Shown piece after piece: positions 62,910 through 64,000 of a DNA stretch of 64,000 nt. The position numbers and the translations under genes are program-made. The notes under the pieces were generated by a model. The model saw nothing but the letters and a program-made list of their open reading frames with translations. It made no database searches and was not told where the DNA came from. Location: assembly GCF_002286735.1 (NCBI RefSeq), contig NZ_NRTA01000004.1:1-64000 (forward strand). The letters are read 5' to 3'. This stretch comes from Leptolyngbya sp. BC1307 (lineage in GTDB: Bacteria; Cyanobacteriota; Cyanobacteriia; Phormidesmidales; Phormidesmidaceae). Within the stretch, counting starts at the first letter, position 1; each line of letters begins with the position of its first letter.

Positions 62910-63872
62910 ATGAAAAATACTTCCCAGTCCTCTAGCTTAGTTAGGAGCTACTTAAAAAATATTGGTCGCTTTCCCCTACTTACCCACGAACAAGAAATTA
63001 CCCTAGGTAAAAAAGTACAGAAGTACATGAAGCTTGAGGAGGCCAAATCAGATCTCGTTGAGTCGATGGGCGATACGCCATCTCCAGCGGTGTGGGCCGA
63101 AAGCACGGCTCTCTCTACAGAGGAACTGCAAAGAGCTGTGGAGGTTGGGCAGCGAGCGCGAGCTAAAATGGTCAGGTCTAACCTGCGTTTAGTTGTGTCT
63201 GTCGCTAAAAAGTATGCCGGACACAGCCTGGAGATGATGGATTTGATTCAGGAAGGCACGATTGGCCTGCACCGGGGAGTCGAAAAGTTTGACCCTGGTA
63301 AAGGATATCGGTTTTCAACCTACGCTTACTGGTGGATTCGCCAAGCGATCACCCGGTCAATCAGCAATAATAGCCGGGTCATTCGTCTACCGATTCACAT
63401 TGGCGATAAGCTCAGAAAAATGCGCAAGGCGCAGCGTCAGCTATCTCAGTCATTGGGGCGTCCGGCTACAGTTAAAGAAGTGGCGAGCGAAATGTCGCTA
63501 TCGGTTGAAAAGCTGAGAGAGCTGCAAGAGCAGGGAAGACGCCCGCTTTCGCTAGATATGAAAATCGGCAGCGAGCAAAACACTGAACTTGGGGCGCTGC
63601 TTGAAGACGAAGGCATTTTGCCGGAAGAATATGCCACTCGAAATCTGCTGAAAAACGATTTGAGTCAGCTTCTGTCGAAGACGCTCTCGGAGCAGCAAAG
63701 AGCTGTGATCAGAATGCGCTTTGGGCTTGATACCGGCAGCAAAATGACCCTCCATCAGGTTGGCGACTCGATGGGCATTAGCAGAGAGCGGGTGCGTCAG
63801 GTCGAGCGGTCTGCCTTGAGAAAGCTGCGTCAGCGAGGCGCTTCTCTGAAGGAGTATGCTGCGGTCGGCTAG
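62910..63872 (+). CDS. Group 2 sigma-70 factor (SigB/SigD type)
   Basis: 320-aa non-essential primary-like sigma factor. Region 1.2 is SLVRSYLKNIGRFPLLTHEQE, region 2 has NLRLVVSVAKKYAGHSLEMMDLIQEG and YAYWWIRQAITRSI for -10 recognition and melting, region 3 has RPATVKEVASEM, and region 4 ends with VGDSMGISRERVRQVERSALRKLR for -35 recognition. The long region 1.1 of RpoD is absent. Such factors in cyanobacteria govern stress, dark and nitrogen responses. A strong terminator follows 39 bp later. Which Sig group member it is cannot be fixed by eye. Confidence 0.94.
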   Translation: MKNTSQSSSLVRSYLKNIGRFPLLTHEQEITLGKKVQKYMKLEEAKSDLVESMGDTPSPAVWAESTALSTEELQRAVEVGQRARAKMVRSNLRLVVSVAKKYAGHSLEMMDLIQEGTIGLHRGVEKFDPGKGYRFSTYAYWWIRQAITRSISNNSRVIRLPIHIGDKLRKMRKAQRQLSQSLGRPATVKEVASEMSLSVEKLRELQEQGRRPLSLDMKIGSEQNTELGALLEDEGILPEEYATRNLLKNDLSQLLSKTLSEQQRAVIRMRFGLDTGSKMTLHQVGDSMGISRERVRQVERSALRKLRQRGASLKEYAAVG

Positions 63873-63910
63873 GTCTATCTGCGCTGTAATAGACTGAGAA
63901 TACATAATAT

Positions 63911-63948
63911 AAAAATCGCAAGGGTGCTGCGCGGCTCTTGCGATTTTT
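63911..63948 (+). terminator. Bidirectional rho-independent terminator
   Basis: AAAAATCGCAAG (63911-63922) pairs perfectly with CTTGCGATTTTT (63937-63948) over a 14-nt loop. The T-run on both strands makes it a likely terminator for the sigma factor gene and for any minus-strand gene beyond the window. Confidence 0.9.
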
Positions 63949-64000
63949 GTATGCCCATTCAGCTGACGGTGCTGCCTGCATCAGCTAGCACGACTTGCCC

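Overview
The window is chromosomal DNA from a cyanobacterium. Three things point there: the HIP1 octamer GCGATCGC is scattered throughout; several families are typically cyanobacterial (DUF928, CHASE2-GGDEF-EAL, FHA-domain plus CHAT/TPR pairs, HpsE-like glycosyltransferase, Uma2 endonucleases, extended FdC-type ferredoxin); and a tRNA-Ser lacks an encoded CCA. No rRNA, CRISPR array, complete insertion sequence or prophage was seen. Species cannot be fixed from sequence alone; a Leptolyngbya- or Synechococcus PCC 7335-like lineage is a guess.

Layout. 0.3-4.9 kb: a purine salvage locus (guanine deaminase, NCS2 purine permease) with a GntR/FCD regulator and TGTATACA-type palindromes. 5-8.7 kb: a membrane-anchored ABM protein, a decayed CSLREA/beta-helix surface protein gene whose two frameshifts coincide with perfect hairpins, an aldo/keto reductase and a GST-fold protein. 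8.7-19 kb: a surface and signalling island with a CHAT/TPR protein, a filamentous-haemagglutinin-domain protein, a small secreted protein, DUF928, a CHASE2-GGDEF-EAL protein and an M15 peptidase. 19.2-20.5 kb: a short-chain dehydrogenase and an FKBP isomerase. 21.8-28 kb: an envelope polysaccharide block with an HpsE-like GT2, a membrane protein, and a four-gene operon (HTTM protein, acyltransferase, PepSY-type membrane protein, GT4). 28.7-38.3 kb: a DUF697-type GTPase, Rieske lipoprotein, ChaN-like protein, rlmN, SPFH protein, DUF2135-like secreted protein, PAS-GAF histidine kinase, purN and a GNAT protein. 38.3-43.1 kb: an antitoxin-like remnant, an orphan peptide-type ABC permease, apt, corA and an M23-type peptidase.

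43.1-47.3 kb is the accessory segment: two convergent Uma2 genes beside a two-gene operon encoding a small helical protein and an NB-ARC/TPR (STAND, NLR-like) ATPase. The C-terminus of the small protein and the N-terminus of the ATPase share the motif NA-x-TVNFGD, as expected of an amyloid-type signalling pair between a receptor and a cell-death effector. This is the best candidate for an under-described system here.

47.4-64 kb is mostly housekeeping: glgP, ilvC, gatA, a class A beta-lactamase-fold hydrolase, glgC with a small P-loop kinase, a DMT transporter with a coiled-coil N-terminus, tRNA-Ser(GGA), an extended ferredoxin, an inositol-monophosphatase-family enzyme, two tandem DUF697-type GTPases (one lacking G2/G3 motifs) and a group 2 sigma factor with a terminator. 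All family assignments are from sequence reading; no database search was run.
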